Shown: positions 1 to 11,624 of the stretch, piece after piece | How the letters are laid out: every line of letters starts with the position of its first letter | Numbering within the stretch: the stretch's first letter is position 1 | Origin: Nephrocerus scutellatus | Taxonomy: Eukaryota > Arthropoda > Insecta > Diptera > Pipunculidae | Assembly: GCA_947095585.1 (NCBI GenBank) | Contig: OX352765.1 | Span: 17,606,444-17,670,443 of the forward strand | Length of the DNA stretch: 64,000 bases | Direction of reading: 5' to 3' | Translations under genes and position numbers: made by a program | The notes under the pieces: model-generated | The model's database searches: none | Told to the model about the DNA's origin: nothing | What the model saw: only the letters and a program-made list of their open reading frames with translations

Positions 1-889
1 GTGAACTTATCGGAACACCAAACGAACATATGATGTGAAAATGGATTCGATACGTCCAGTAGTTTAGACGTGGCGCCTTTACATACTAACGCACAATCAT
101 TTTTATATATAAAGATTATTATTTATTGATAATTTTACTTTTATATGAGTTTTTTCCAAATGCAAACTTTTCATCCTTTGGTTACTGTAAACACTTAAAG
201 CGCACAAATTATTCGTTTAATGAATCTGCCTAGAAGCACCTTTCCGTAGCTGCAAGACTATAGTAGGGTGCATCTGTATGTTAATTATTGTAGTCATTAT
301 AGATGAAAATGATTCAATATTTTACGTCCATTTACATAAAATATTCTAGTGGTAAAGAAGTCATTAGCATTGCTACCATGCGGCTTAGCTACACAAAATG
401 GCAAAATTGCCATTATGATTTATAATATAAGAATACGCCGATGGTTCTGTCTATAAACCAAACAACTTTGTCAACACATTGTCTGCCAATAAAATTTCAT
501 GTATGCAATTAGTTCCTTCTGCTATGCGGCAATAATAATAAATATCAATATGGTTCACTTTGTTCGCAGGACACATGTTGTTACCAGCTACGCGAAGGCA
601 TAAAACACTAAACATAAATCGCATCACAATATTATTGTTTTTCAAAAAGAAGGAATACAGTACATCGAGCCGTTTCGAAGCATAACAACTCTCGGAAGCC
701 AAATAAGCAGGCCTTTTTACTTTAGAGTATCGACTCGCGTCAATAAATTTTGTTTCTGAGTGGACCTGAAATATAGTTAATTCGTTCATATCCTTTTGAC
801 GAATTCGTCACACATAATCTCGATCATCGGTAAATATTTTATGAGCTGTTAGCTTTCTAAAAACTTTTATTTAACTTGGCTTTCACCCC
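1..889. other. AT-rich sequence, no gene recognised
   Basis: I see only short chance reading frames. The longest (451-789, minus strand) has no recognisable motif or splice context. No repeat shared with the rest of the window was noticed here. Confidence 0.5.
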
Positions 890-1990
890 TGCACATACAT
901 ATCAAAAGCGAGGCTGGATCAAGAGCCATCAAACTGAAAATTCTCAACCAATTTAAAGCAGAAAGACCAGGACACACCAAACATCAAACCCAAAATAAAA
1001 TTGGAAAATGTAACTGTCCAACCATCAGACAATGATAAAAACAACTAATTTCCAAAGGTATTTCTCGATAAGAATTCCCGAACGAAATCAAGTTGAAAAC
1101 ATTATAAGTAACCTTCCACACCATGCATCCATCTGATACACAGACCGATAAAAACCAACAAAGGAACCGGAGCAGGGGTTTTTGGACCTAGAACCAAAAT
1201 GCGAATACCCCTAGGCAGATCTCCAACAGTATGCCAGGCGGAAACCATAGCAATAGAAGCCTGCGCACTGCTCATAAAAAGAAGGTACAGAAGAACCGAG
1301 GTGTATGTGATTTCAGATAGTCATGCAGCACTGCTAGCGCCAGTCTTTTATTCCAAAAGAACGTGGAGCTGCTTAAAAGAACTGGCCAAAACCAAAAAAA
1401 TCACTTTAATGTGGTCTCCCGGACACTCAGACATATCAGGAAACGAGGCAGAGCAGATCTCTGTGCAAGGGAAGGAGCAGAAGGAGCCCAGCAATGCCTA
1501 TTCCAAAAGCCATATCAAAAACAGAGTTAAAGAATGGGAAAACACTGGCATCGAAGCGGAATGGGTGTCATCGACTGGGATGAGACAGGCCAAAAAGATT
1601 CTCAAATACAACATCAGTCACATGGACAGGGCCCTCAAACAGGACCGCCATACATTAAAAACACTAGTCTGATACTTGACAGGACACTGCCCATTTCAAG
1701 GCCATCTCTCGAAAACTATTCAAAAGAAACATCAGAGCACATACTCTTCATATGTGCAGCCCTCACCCGGAAAAGAATAACACTTTTCAAGGCTCATACA
1801 GTTCTCTGGCCAAATGCCAAACCAATCGAATTTGTGGATGTGGTGGCGTTTTCAAAGGAACTGAGCAACCACATAATGTGATAAGACATCTGGGATGCAC
1901 AATAGACCTCAAGGTCGCAGTGCACAAGGCTTTACAGCCCACCAACAATAAAAATAATTCCGAGCCCGAAGTGCGAAGCTAATAATCAGA
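890..1990 (+). mobile_element. I/LOA/R1-type LINE fragment: RNase H and C-terminal tail
   Basis: This is the 3' end of a non-LTR retrotransposon. The stretch 1130-1672 translates to an RNase H domain. A frameshifted start resembles T-D-x-x-K-x-N-K-G-T-G-A-G-V-F-G, followed by CQAETIAIEACALL (catalytic Glu), VYVISDSHAALL (Asp) and LMWSPGHSDISGNEAEQ. The frame then shifts near 1600 into a C-terminal tail with SEHILFICAAL, typical of the cysteine/histidine-containing tails of I, LOA and R1 elements. No reverse transcriptase precedes it, so the copy is strongly 5'-truncated. The last 140 bases match the fragment at about 42,080-42,250. It is dead: at least two frameshifts and no RT. Confidence 0.8.
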
Positions 1991-2013
1991 GGACGAGAAA
2001 ATTTTTCTAGCGT

Positions 2014-2070
2014 ACGTGTGTCGGTTTGTGGGTTTGTGAGTTTGTGGGTTTGTGGGTTTGTCTGGTTGTA
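2014..2070 (+). repeat. GT-rich simple tandem repeat
   Basis: An imperfect array of an 8-base unit resembling GGTTTGTG is repeated about six times, just downstream of the LINE 3' end. It could be a degenerate LINE tail or an independent simple repeat. Confidence 0.7.
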
Positions 2071-2289
2071 TATCGCGACTTCTAGCAGTCAGAATTTGAT
2101 GGGACTTGTTTTAAAACAATTGGTAAGCGCTTGGCTTGCGATGGTGTAATTTTGAATTTTTGTTTTATTCATAGGGGTTAGGAGAAAAAAAATGTTTTTT
2201 TTAGTAAAATCCTTTCAAGATAATTCAGTCTTTAGGCTGAATTACAACTATCCATATGGGGAGCTGAGAAGCTCGCTTTACTATCTTAA

Positions 2290-2615
2290 TTATATTGACT
2301 TGACCCCTCTTTGTCTGCATTTTCGACTACTTTGAGGTCCTTTGTAACCACCTAGACGTAGAGAGCTGAATTTTTGTGAGTGTCTAAGTCCTAAATAGCA
2401 TTTTTTATGTTCCGCGTGTGACGTGTGTCTCGAGTCGCGTGTGCCACATGTGATGGGTGGAAAAAAAAATACTTTAAAATAGGGCCCGACCTCAAAAACA
2501 GATGATTTGGCGGTTATTACCAAATAATACAACGGTGTGGCTTATGGCGTGCGTCGATCTATACATAAAAGTTTGTACCCGAAAAAAGAAGTTTTTTTTT
2601 TACATTTACTTGTTT
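2290..2615 (-). repeat. Dispersed repeat with one copy of a ~145-bp unit
   Basis: Read on the minus strand, this begins with AAGTAAATGTAAAAAAAAAA, passes a conserved TTATTTGGTAATAA block, then one copy of a unit containing acacgcgacacatg-like and TCACAAAAATTCAGCTCTC-like segments. The same order occurs on the plus strand at 55,565-56,240, where the unit is present 3-4 times. No protein coding is apparent. A non-autonomous DNA element, perhaps Helitron-related, is possible but not shown. Confidence 0.7.
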
Positions 2616-2619
2616 AATA

Positions 2620-4375
2620 TCCAACTAAGTTGCAGACTTATTAATTTAACATCCTTAGTTACGAACTAATTTGATAACTGATATAGCTAAAGGCAAGGAA
2701 CGCAGGGCAATACTGTGTCTTAAAGTTTTCAAAGGATAACATTTTCTGTCATCATCATTTCGTAGAGTGGTAGTGACCTGCCTGTGGTTTCATCTGCCCG
2801 TAACGATGGCGTCGCAATTTAATTAAAAAGTTTAACTTTAACTCGAACGTCTATACGTTAATGTGTGTGCTTGAATGAATGAAACTTTGGTGGACTTCCG
2901 TTTAGTTGCCAAAGCTTTATACTGCAATTTTAATCAAGCACTTGTCTGGTACAAAATGCGTCAATCACATAATTGAATTTTTTTTCTATGTCTTCTTATA
3001 AGGATTCTTTGCCGAACGTAAGACTGGGCACATCCGCTTTATTCCTGCCGTTTTCTTACAGCAAATCCTTCATCACAGTTAACTTTTTTCTATCGATTGG
3101 ATATTAATTACGAAACTTTTTTTCAGTAATTATTAAGAAAAAAATTTATTGGATAAAAGATTCTTGCGAACGGTAAATAGAAGCGGTAAATGGGGGTGGA
3201 ATAGATCATTTGTCATAACAAACGACAAGGACATAATTTATGATTTCATTTTGTAGTTTTTTCTAAAACTTTTCTTAGAAGTTTTTGGAATAATTATTGA
3301 TCTGATAGAATACGATTTTTTTCTGGTTTTAAATAAACTTGTTTTTGTAGATAAGTTTTGCAATAAGCAGACAGTCAAGTAAACGGATGTAAATGTAGTT
3401 ACTAAACAAAGTCATGTAAAGAATAAAGGGACTTGAAGCTACGATACAAACATCAAATAAAAGAACACTCTATAAACCATCGCGGATGGCGCAATTCGAA
3501 GAATAAATTGAAAAATATACTCTGCACATACTTGCCCGCAGCAAAGTAAGATAGCAGTTCATTTCAACAAATTGTAGAAATGATAATTGTTATCAAAATG
3601 GACCAAGCAAACAGCTCACTTATTGAATGGAAACCCATCTCAAAATGCATCCTAGGCACTAGATTGCAATTAGAAACATAATGTTCATCCAAGAGTATAG
3701 AAGCACTCAGATTTTTGTTTAATCGCCTAGAGAGTGAAATAGTACCCAAGTATAATCTAAACTTACCACATACCAGTAAACATAAGCAGAGGCTTTACTT
3801 CCAAAGACAGGAAGAATTGATCTCCAACTTGAACTGGAAAAAAATTTGCCTAAAGAAAAAATGGTATACAGCTAATTACTTAAGATCAACTTAAGCCTGG
3901 AAAAGGCCGTAGAAATAAGATCAAGCTACCCTGCTCTAAATCGTGAAATTAAACGAAGCAAGAAAAGACAAACGGAGGTTCATATCACAACATCTCAAAT
4001 ATTCCGAAGAAAAGTGCGTAAAAACTACCATAGTAAAAGGTATAAGGCTATCGTTATAGTAAGGGGGACATATTTACGCTCCTACCTCACCTTCTTGACC
4101 TGAAAAAACCCGATAGTATTATACAGCTAGCTAGATAGAAATAGTGTGTAATGAGGTTTTCCCAGACTCTGTATGCTCAGCGTGATCAGGGTTCTTATAT
4201 AAAAAGGGCCATTACAATAAATATTTCTTTGTTTTAGGGATTCAGATTTTAAATTTTTTTCTGAAAGATATATGATTATAACAAGATTATGGTTGAATGA
4301 CTTAAGTCTAAGTTGGTAAGTTGCGACAGTGTGTCCTGCGTTACTAGGAGTGTGATGATTGTGATTGCTGTGTAA
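2620..4375. other. AT-rich sequence, no gene recognised
   Basis: No reading frame with recognisable motifs. 3,780-4,100 has somewhat richer composition but is full of stops in all frames. I see nothing further to annotate. Confidence 0.45.
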
Positions 4376-4379
4376 ACAG

Positions 4380-4735
4380 TGAGGAAGGATACTTCGCTAC
4401 ATCGCGGTTGCAGAAGAGTCTATGTGTCCAGTATTCTCCTAAGTGACAAGGATACTTCGCTAGATGACGGTTTCAGAAGAGTCTCAGCGTCCAGTACTGA
4501 TTTTTGATCGTTCGCTAGATAGCGTTTCATAAGAGTCTGTGTGTCCAGTATTCTGATTTTTGACAAGGATTTCCCGCAAGATCACGTTACAGAATAGTCG
4601 GTGTGTCAGGTGTTCTACATTAATTAGTGACAAGGATACTTCGCTAGATCACGGTTTCAGAAAAGTCCGTGAGTCCAGTATTCTGATTAGTGATAAGGAT
4701 ACTTCGCTAGATCACGTTTCAAAATAGTTTGTGTG
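4380..4735 (+). repeat. Minisatellite, ~64-bp unit, about six copies
   Basis: Units begin AAGGATACTTCGCTAGATCA and end with a CCAGTATTCTGATTAGTGA-like segment. Starts fall near 4,384, 4,448, 4,508 (degenerate), 4,564 (degenerate), 4,629 and 4,694, a period of about 60-65 bases. Units differ by substitutions and small indels, so the array is not recent. Confidence 0.85.
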
Positions 4736-5350
4736 CAAACGAACTCATCTACAGTCCAGACGGAAGAGGCCGCTTGCTGGATTTCTGCCTCCTTTTATTA
4801 TCAGTCGATACGAAACGTTGTGTGGAGATTGCACATATTTTTGCATTATTTCGCCTTTTCGGTTGTTGCTTTTGTCTACACTTGTACTGTTTTTTTATTG
4901 CTTACTCATATGTTGACGAGCCCCTTGTTTTTGTTGTTGCTTGGAATTATTTCTCTTCATTGGGTTTGTCGCCAACGGTTCACAGTTTGTTGTCCTCCCT
5001 AGCTAGTTCGTTGACCCCCCCTAGCCTGCGTTAAATTGGAAACTGACAGACATATTCTCTAGATGTTGGTCATCTTTTGTGCAGGGTTTCCTGCTGTCTG
5101 TGCTCCCAGATGCTTGATCGTAGTAGCATAGTGACAACTCGTCACTATTTTTGCCATCCTCGCCTCTCTGGCAAAGCATTTTCTTACATGCCGTAGTGGG
5201 CGGAGCTTACTCGGTGTATTGAATTTGCTATTTCTATGACTCTGCTGTTGCTCTAGACGGAGGGGGTACCTGTGGAGTACATTTACATTTAGAGGATTTT
5301 TTCCTTGATGCAATCAAAGATGCCGTCGGCACTTCCAAAAATGCCATTGG
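4736..5350. other. Unassigned stretch between minisatellite and LINE RT
   Basis: Overlapping short frames at 4,729-5,034 are hydrophobic and low-complexity, with no motif. 5,290-5,350 on the plus strand reads like the linker before a LINE RT domain (IKDAVGTSKNAIG), so the right part may belong to the element at 5.36-6.3 kb. Confidence 0.4.
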
Positions 5351-5362
5351 CTCGTTGCTTGA

Positions 5363-6296
5363 GTGTCTGCACTAGAGTATAAAAAGATTTTAATACTTAA
5401 ATTTGTGTGGGAGAAATTCGTCCCACGCCTTGACGAATTTGTTACTCACAAGTGTTTTGAGAACATAGCTCGTAAACACAATATCGAAGCTACAAACGAC
5501 AAAAGTAGCAACCATCAAGGAGTAAACAACAGAATTTTGGAGGCAACACCATCACATAAAGAAACCATCTCAGCCTCAGCAATTAAAAAGCTTAAAAAGA
5601 ACAAAACAGCCGGCTATGACAAGATTGCCCCTATACCTTTTTAACTGTAGCCGCAAAGGCTGCTGAAGTATCATCATCAGTACTTGAAAAATAACACAAA
5701 ATCAGTCTCTTAACGTTGGAAAGACGGTGTAATAGTTACCCTTCCAAGGTGACTTACGACATTGTATAAATTAGTGAGGCATCGCACTACTTAACAAAGA
5801 CTGCTTGTAACCATTATTCACGAGCGGCTTTTGTTAAAACTATCAGGCAAGAACAAACCAGTTTCTGTAAGGGCTGCTCGATTTAAGACCACATTTTGAC
5901 CTTCAGAATAGTAACTGAACAAGCAAGAGATTAAAATCCCATTTTTAGAATTCTAATGTGCTTTTGATACCATAAATAGTGAAAGCATATGAAACGCACT
6001 CCGACACAATCGCAAGCCAAGCCCAGGACTGTACTCGAAATAATAATTAGCTTGCTCTTAAACGCAGACAACAAAATACTATAAAAAGGAAATCCCTTTG
6101 AAATCGACGGCAGCGTTCGACAATGCTACCATCTATCACCTATATCACTGCTCGCGACGGCAACGTACAACGAAGCCACGAATGGAATACAGTGGAGAGC
6201 TTTTACAAAACTAAACGGCGACCTCTGCCTACTTGCTTTAAAATTCATCCACATCAAGGCAAAACTGGGGTCTCTCCATAAAAACGCCCTATATCA
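5363..6296 (+). mobile_element. Family B-like LINE reverse transcriptase relic
   Basis: 5,363-5,644 encodes 93 residues ending in ISASAIKKLKKNKTAGYDKI, the conserved start of a non-LTR RT domain (normally ...LKNNKAAGxDGIP). The frame is then broken many times. Pieces still readable downstream are EQTSFCKGCS (normally EQAGFRxGRS), a C-A-F-D-T-I-N-S-E-S motif carrying the first catalytic Asp, and near 6,180 NGIQW followed by GDLCLLAL. In the latter the YADD catalytic box has been lost. Closest in style to the family B copies at 7.5, 11.6 and 53.6 kb, but an independent, older copy. Confidence 0.8.
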
Positions 6297-6640
6297 TCAT
6301 CATATTTGGCTCTTTAACCGGAGTCCGGTCCTGGCCTCCCGCAAACAGTTTCTACACCGGTCCCGATTTGGAGCCGATGTCATCCAAACGCCCTTCAAGT
6401 CGGTCTTAAAATCAACTTTATCAATCAGAGGCAATTCCAGCAACGATGATGAGCTTACACTTAACACCATCGTGATATTCGACATCGACACCTGAAGAGT
6501 GACAGTCACCAGTGAACTTTCAAGTGCCAGGATGTCTTTGAACAACAACGAACAGAACACGATGGAAGAATCTAACCGAGACTGTTTGCTCGAAGCCTGG
6601 AAATCATCATCATCCCCATTCACATTGGATGATATTTCTA
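6297..6640 (-). mobile_element. Probable RTE 3'-tail fragment plus unassigned sequence
   Basis: The minus strand of about 6,290-6,360 ends in GAGCCAAATATGATGATGAT, the same terminal sequence as the antisense RTE copy at 17.7 kb, preceded by a GGACCGG block. The rest, covering a 107-codon minus-strand frame, has no motif I recognise. Only the first ~70 bases are assigned with any confidence. Confidence 0.5.
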
Positions 6641-7515
6641 AATTCTAAACACAAATTCGGAAGTTATTTCAGTAATGTTTTGATTGTTTTCATATGCAAA
6701 TTTTGGATTTTTCGTCTAAAAAACAAACGGCAGGCGAAGGGAAACTACATTCATGACTTCCAGTTGCGCCATGCTGCGCTGGTGACATGTAAAACATAGG
6801 CACAGATACTCGTGCTATAGGTACGTAATATAATAATAATAAAATAAAAATAATAAAGTATTCAAAGCAGATTTATAAAATTCCTCATAAATATATAAAT
6901 ATGACAGTCAATTATTGTGGCTGTGGCTGCCACACAATAACACGAGTTTTTTTTCTGTTTCTATGCACATTTTTATTGTTCAAATGTGTGGAAACCAGTC
7001 GCTTTTTGTTTTAATAAATTTATAAACGTATTGCAATCGTTGGTAAGCCACAACCAACAATGCACAGATATTGTAAAACATTTATATCAGCATGAATGTG
7101 AAACTAGAGAGCCATGAAACTGAGAGCATGTCGTGTGGTGAGGCATTAAAAATGCAATCAATTTTAAATTGGTATTCAAAACAAAACAAAAAACCATTTG
7201 AAAATATGTCGATTAAACGATGAAAAAATAAAACCAAATTTATGTTTTGAATAAATTTAATAATAAAAATATACATTGCTATTCACGTTGGATTATTGTC
7301 AAAAGTGGATATAATTCTACTAAAACTGATAAATAATAGATTTTTCATTAAGAGCGCGCCATTGTATTTTTAAAATAAAACCACTTGTTTCTGATATATC
7401 TAAAATTCCAGTTTAACTACCATCTATACCATCAATTACAAAGCACAAGAAGATACAAAAATTCAAATGTCCTCCAATCCTAGAACTTCTGGATCAATAT
7501 CTAATACCAAATCGC
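6641..7515. other. AT-rich sequence, no gene recognised
   Basis: Includes a short ATA/AAT-rich run at 6,830-6,900. No coding motif or shared repeat was seen before the LINE copy that starts near 7,520. Confidence 0.5.
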
Positions 7516-7519
7516 CCGA

Positions 7520-8660
7520 ATACTCGATGCCGAACAAGCAGGTCTCCGCACTGGATCATCCTGTGCAGACTACATCAACACCCTGCGGATCATTATTGAA
7601 CATTGCGTTGAATTCCGGTCACCAGTGCACCTGCGGTTCATCGATTTTGAGAAGGCGTTTGACAGTATCAACAGATAGTTTATCTGGCTCGCCTTGCGCA
7701 GGAGAGGTATACCCGATAAACAAATAGCTATTGTTAAAGCAACACATGATGGCTCTAAATGGCATAGAGGAATGCTGTCAGAGGAATTCGTGATGCAAAG
7801 TGGGGAACACCAAGGTTGCATTCTATCGCCGATACTTTTTTTGTTGGTGATTAGCGATGTACTTCACGCAGCTTTATCTACTGGAAAGGGAGGAATTCGT
7901 TGGATTCTTACATCTCAGCTCAAACATCTGGACTACGCTGACGACGTTTGTTTATTCTCACACAGGATTATGGAGCTGCACCAAATGATAAGAAATGTGG
8001 AAAGGGAGGCAAATGTTGCGGGTTTGAAGATTAATACTGCCAAAATCCAAGTCATCAACCTGGGCACTAACTCAGTAACTCAAGTTAACTGGACATTGCT
8101 GGACAGCTGGTAGAGAGAGTAGAGAGTTTCCAATATCTTGGGAGTATTGTCTCGACTGAAGGTGGAACCGAACAGGACATTGTTAACCGAATCGGCAAAG
8201 CTTTGGAATGATATCCATGATATGGCGAAGCAATGCGATCAGCTAAAATACCAAGCTGTGATTGTTCCGTTCAAATGTTGAATCTGTGCTGTTGTATGGG
8301 TGCAGCCCTTGAAAGGTGACAGCCACTATCACGAAAAGATTACAAATCTCTTACGAACATCTTTACCAGAGAACGGGTCACGAAGCAATAGGCACAACCA
8401 TCCAACGACGGAAGTGACTGTGGTCATACACTTCGAAAAGACTACAGTTCCATAGCAAACTACGCAATGCAATGAAATCCGTTATCTCAGGATGGTAGAA
8501 GAACGGGTCGTCCGAGAAATACATGGCACAGAACAGTTGAGAAGGAGTCACGGCAATTGGGGGAGAGTTGGAGACATCTGATATCTCATTGCCAGGAACC
8601 GCACGCGATGGCGCGTAGGCGTAGTAGAGGCCCTAGGACCCACAAGGGGATAAAGGACAT
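7520..8660 (+). mobile_element. Family B LINE copy 1: reverse transcriptase and 3' end
   Basis: 5'-truncated LINE. The RT reads LDAEQAGLRTGSSCADYI, IDFEKAFDSI (first catalytic Asp), then after an in-frame stop and a shift into 7,694-8,113: RRRGIPDKQIAIVKATHD, HQGCILSPILFLLV and HLDYADDVCLFSHR (the YADD active site). After 8,100 it is frameshifted but shows the VERVESFQYLGSIVSTEGG-type thumb and a C-terminal region of the R-R-K-W-x-W-x-x-H type seen in many invertebrate LINEs. It ends with GGGGATAAAGGACAT near 8,660. This is the only one of the family B copies here that keeps YADD. Clade is not assigned. Confidence 0.88.
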
Positions 8661-9585
8661 TGGTTTAAGCTTCAGTTTGGTATCTCATAAACAAATTTTT
8701 TCATTTAAAATGAGACCCGTTTTGAATAATCCATAATGCCAAAGCATGGGCATGGTATTAGCTACTCGACGCATTACACGTCTGGAATGTGTGATACAGG
8801 CAAAAACTTTATTCCGTTCCACTTTCATTGAAGAACTGTACTTAAAATGTGGTCCTTTATACAATCTCCGCTTTATTTTGAAACCAATTCTTTGAGAACA
8901 CTGATAACACCTTTTTGTTCTTGCAATAATCAGAACAACAAAGTTTTAAATTATCATTTACAGTTTCACACAACAACTACATGAATTATGTTAATGTAAG
9001 TAACTTTAAATTAAGAACTCCTTCCAATTCAACAATGAAGGAGCGTCTCTCTGAGCTTTTCATAATTCATGGCAACCAAACACATAGTCGTTTAAGCATA
9101 CAAAGCAAAACTGTTCTACCATTAGAATACCATGTTGCTCCAAACACGAGCGACATAAAAAAAATAATTTGGAACAACACTCCCTTGAGGTATATTTTTT
9201 TAATTATTAAAGCTTCATGTTGGCAAAAACATTATGACCATCGGGTAGGCCACATTGTGAAAGCTTTAAACATGTACGAAATATTTATGAGTTATTGTGT
9301 GTTATTAAAGTCTTAGAGAAAATAGGCAATTAAATTACGGAATAGAATAGAAGGCGTAACGATACCAGGCAAACGAGAATCTTATACATAATTGATTATA
9401 CAGGATATATTTTTGCTCAAGCTGATTATGTGGCGCCGAACCTGGAGACCTTCAACAAATGGGAATGTTAGTAAGTGTGTTTCCGTGTGGTAGTCTCTAG
9501 GTAAATAGAAAAGCCAGTTAAGATGCTATAAATTGAGTATATGTAATGTATATCAATTATTTGGCTCTCCTTATAAAATAGAATA
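8661..9585. other. AT-rich sequence with an unrecognised 111-codon frame
   Basis: The plus-strand frame 8,981-9,316 has no motif, no clear start context and no splice signals supporting it. Composition matches the surrounding non-coding DNA. I treat it as chance. Confidence 0.4.
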
Positions 9586-9895
9586 TACAGGGTGTATCTG
9601 TTTACGTGGCAAATACTTATTCCCTGTGGTTCCCTGGTTAATTATGAGAAAAAAATCATATGGGAGAGGTGGTTATTTCCATCCCCTGCGGTGTATGCGT
9701 AACCTTTTAATGCGAAGAAGTGTACTTTCGACCTAACATTACTTTACACCGTGTAACTATTAAACGCTTGTAGCTACAAGGCCACTTTTTTAAACAAAAT
9801 TAGATCTTTAAGATCAAACAATATACAATTTTTTAAATTCTTAAAACCGTTACCCATATGAAGGTGTCAAAGTCAAAAACCAATTTTTTTTTAAT
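9586..9895 (+). repeat. Fold-back repeat family, copy 1
   Basis: Begins ATACAGGGTGTATC and contains a conserved ~150-bp head followed by two diverged inverted arms (around 9,730-9,790 and 9,840-9,890). Both head and arms match, in reverse, the better-preserved copy at 48,085-48,470. Non-coding; likely a small non-autonomous DNA element. Confidence 0.65.
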
Positions 9896-9939
9896 TGTGT
9901 TTCAAATTTTTTTTACTAATACAGAATCCTTTTAATACA

Positions 9940-11620
9940 AAAGTCCCAAATTAGACAATGTTTGAACGCAGAGCGAGTTTGATGCACTGTCTGATTCAAT
10001 CTTAAGAATTGTAACAACACATCGTAAAAATGTAAACGTTATTGCGGGAAATTTCAATGTACACAATTCTGGGTGGCTTCGCCATTCTGGCCAGATAACA
10101 CCCAAAGGAAGGTCTGTTGAGATCTTCGCTGAGTTAAGTCAACTTACTCAGCTTGTAAGTGAGCCTACACGAATACCTGACATTGCAAATCATTCCGCAA
10201 ACACCCTTGACTTGTTCCGTACTTCTTGTCCTGATAATAACTCCATCACTATATTATCGCCACTAGGCTCGTCTGACCATTGTGGTGTATCAGCTAATTT
10301 CTCGTTAATAAACCACGCAGTCCCAAAAAAACAGTATGGCAGTACGAGAAAGCCAATTGGGACGGCCTTAAGAGCTTCTTTGGGAGAACTAACTGGTCGC
10401 TATTGTTTCGTGATAGCAACGTGGATGCCGCCGCTGATGCAATCACGAACATCATCCTTATTGGTATGAGAGACTTTATCCCTTCCAGGAACAAGTCTGT
10501 CAAACCAAAGGATGATGGATGGTATGACTCGAGCTGTAAAGAGGCTTCAAGGATTAGAGCGGTATGCTTTCGGTTTTACAAAGCTAACCCTACTGAGGAA
10601 AACTGAACAAATTTTAAACGAACCAGAAATTATTGCAATGCCCATCTTCGGCGAGTCAAATTCGCCTATGACCAAAAATTAAGGCAAAAAATACTACAAT
10701 GTCCCAAAGGTCGTACAAATTTTTGGTCATTCGTGAAAAGAATCATTTATATTGACACTCCAGTTGTCAATTTTAAAGACAAAGCCAATCTGTTTACTGC
10801 ACATTTTGCAGCTAGCTCCACGCTTCCAGATTGTTCATTGTTGCCGTCTGCACCTCCGAGTATTGAACACTCTATGGGACAGATCTTCATTCGTACTCGT
10901 GCAGTTGCTAGAGTTTTAAACGATCTCAGCATTCACAAATCCGCTGGGTCAGATGGTATTTCCCCATTAGTTCTGAAGAGGTGTTCTTCCAAGCTGGCAT
11001 TACCACTGTGTAAGCTTTTCCATCTCTAATATTCTTCTGGACTCTTCCCGAGAAGTTGGAAAACAGCCTTTGTCCAGCCCATACCCAAAAGAGGCGAGCC
11101 GTCGTCTCCTTATTCGTACCGTCCCATAGCACTTATATTAATTCTTTCCAAAGTCATGGAAACGCTGATCAATTCTCAACTCATGAAATATCTTGAAAAT
11201 CTTAGTGACCGGCAGTACGCATTTCTTGGGTGATTTGATGGTATATTTCACCGAACAGTGGAACCGGTCTTTGCATCAATTTGGAGAAAGCAAAGCTGTT
11301 GCACAGGATATTTCTAAGGCATTTGACAGAGTTTGGCATTAAGCTCTTTTGTCCAAAATGCTTATGCTTATGGAGTCGATGATAAACTGCTTCACTGGAT
11401 TAGAAGCTATCTTCTGGACCGCTCAATTCAAGTTTATAGGACGGTTTCAATTCTAAAGAACATTACTTAAATGCTGGCGTTCCCCAGGGCTCTGTTTTCC
11501 CCCGACTCTCTTCCTTATTTTTATTAATGATCTCTTCTCTGTCATTATCTGTGACATCTAATCCAATTCACTTTTTCTCAACTCAAACAACAACATATGT
11601 TAAGTACGGTCAATTCTGAC
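9940..11620 (+). mobile_element. Family A Jockey/CR1-like LINE: endonuclease plus RT, degraded
   Basis: An apurinic-type endonuclease domain is readable at 9,960-10,320 (EFDALSDSILRI, IAGNFNVHNSGWL, SANTLDLFRTS, SDHCGVSANFSL), followed by a linker and RT. The linker/RT part includes KFAYDQKLRQKIL, NLFTAHFAASSTLPD (10,733-11,029), HKSAGSDGISPLVLKRCSS, PYSYRPIALI, DISKAFDRVWH with the first catalytic Asp, and NAGVPQGSVF near 11,480. Frameshifts and stops separate these blocks. Sequence stops matching near 11,600, before the FADD box, where a family B element begins. A related antisense copy lies at 62.4-64 kb. Confidence 0.88.
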
Positions 11621-11624
11621 CTAG

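Noticed and set aside
5059..5313. Next exon of the minus-strand host gene
   Set aside because: A CCACAG acceptor-like site exists, but the frame has no continuity with the exon-2 phase and the area reads as LINE-associated sequence.
8981..9316. 111-codon frame as a host gene
   Set aside because: No recognisable domain, AT-driven composition, no splice or promoter evidence.
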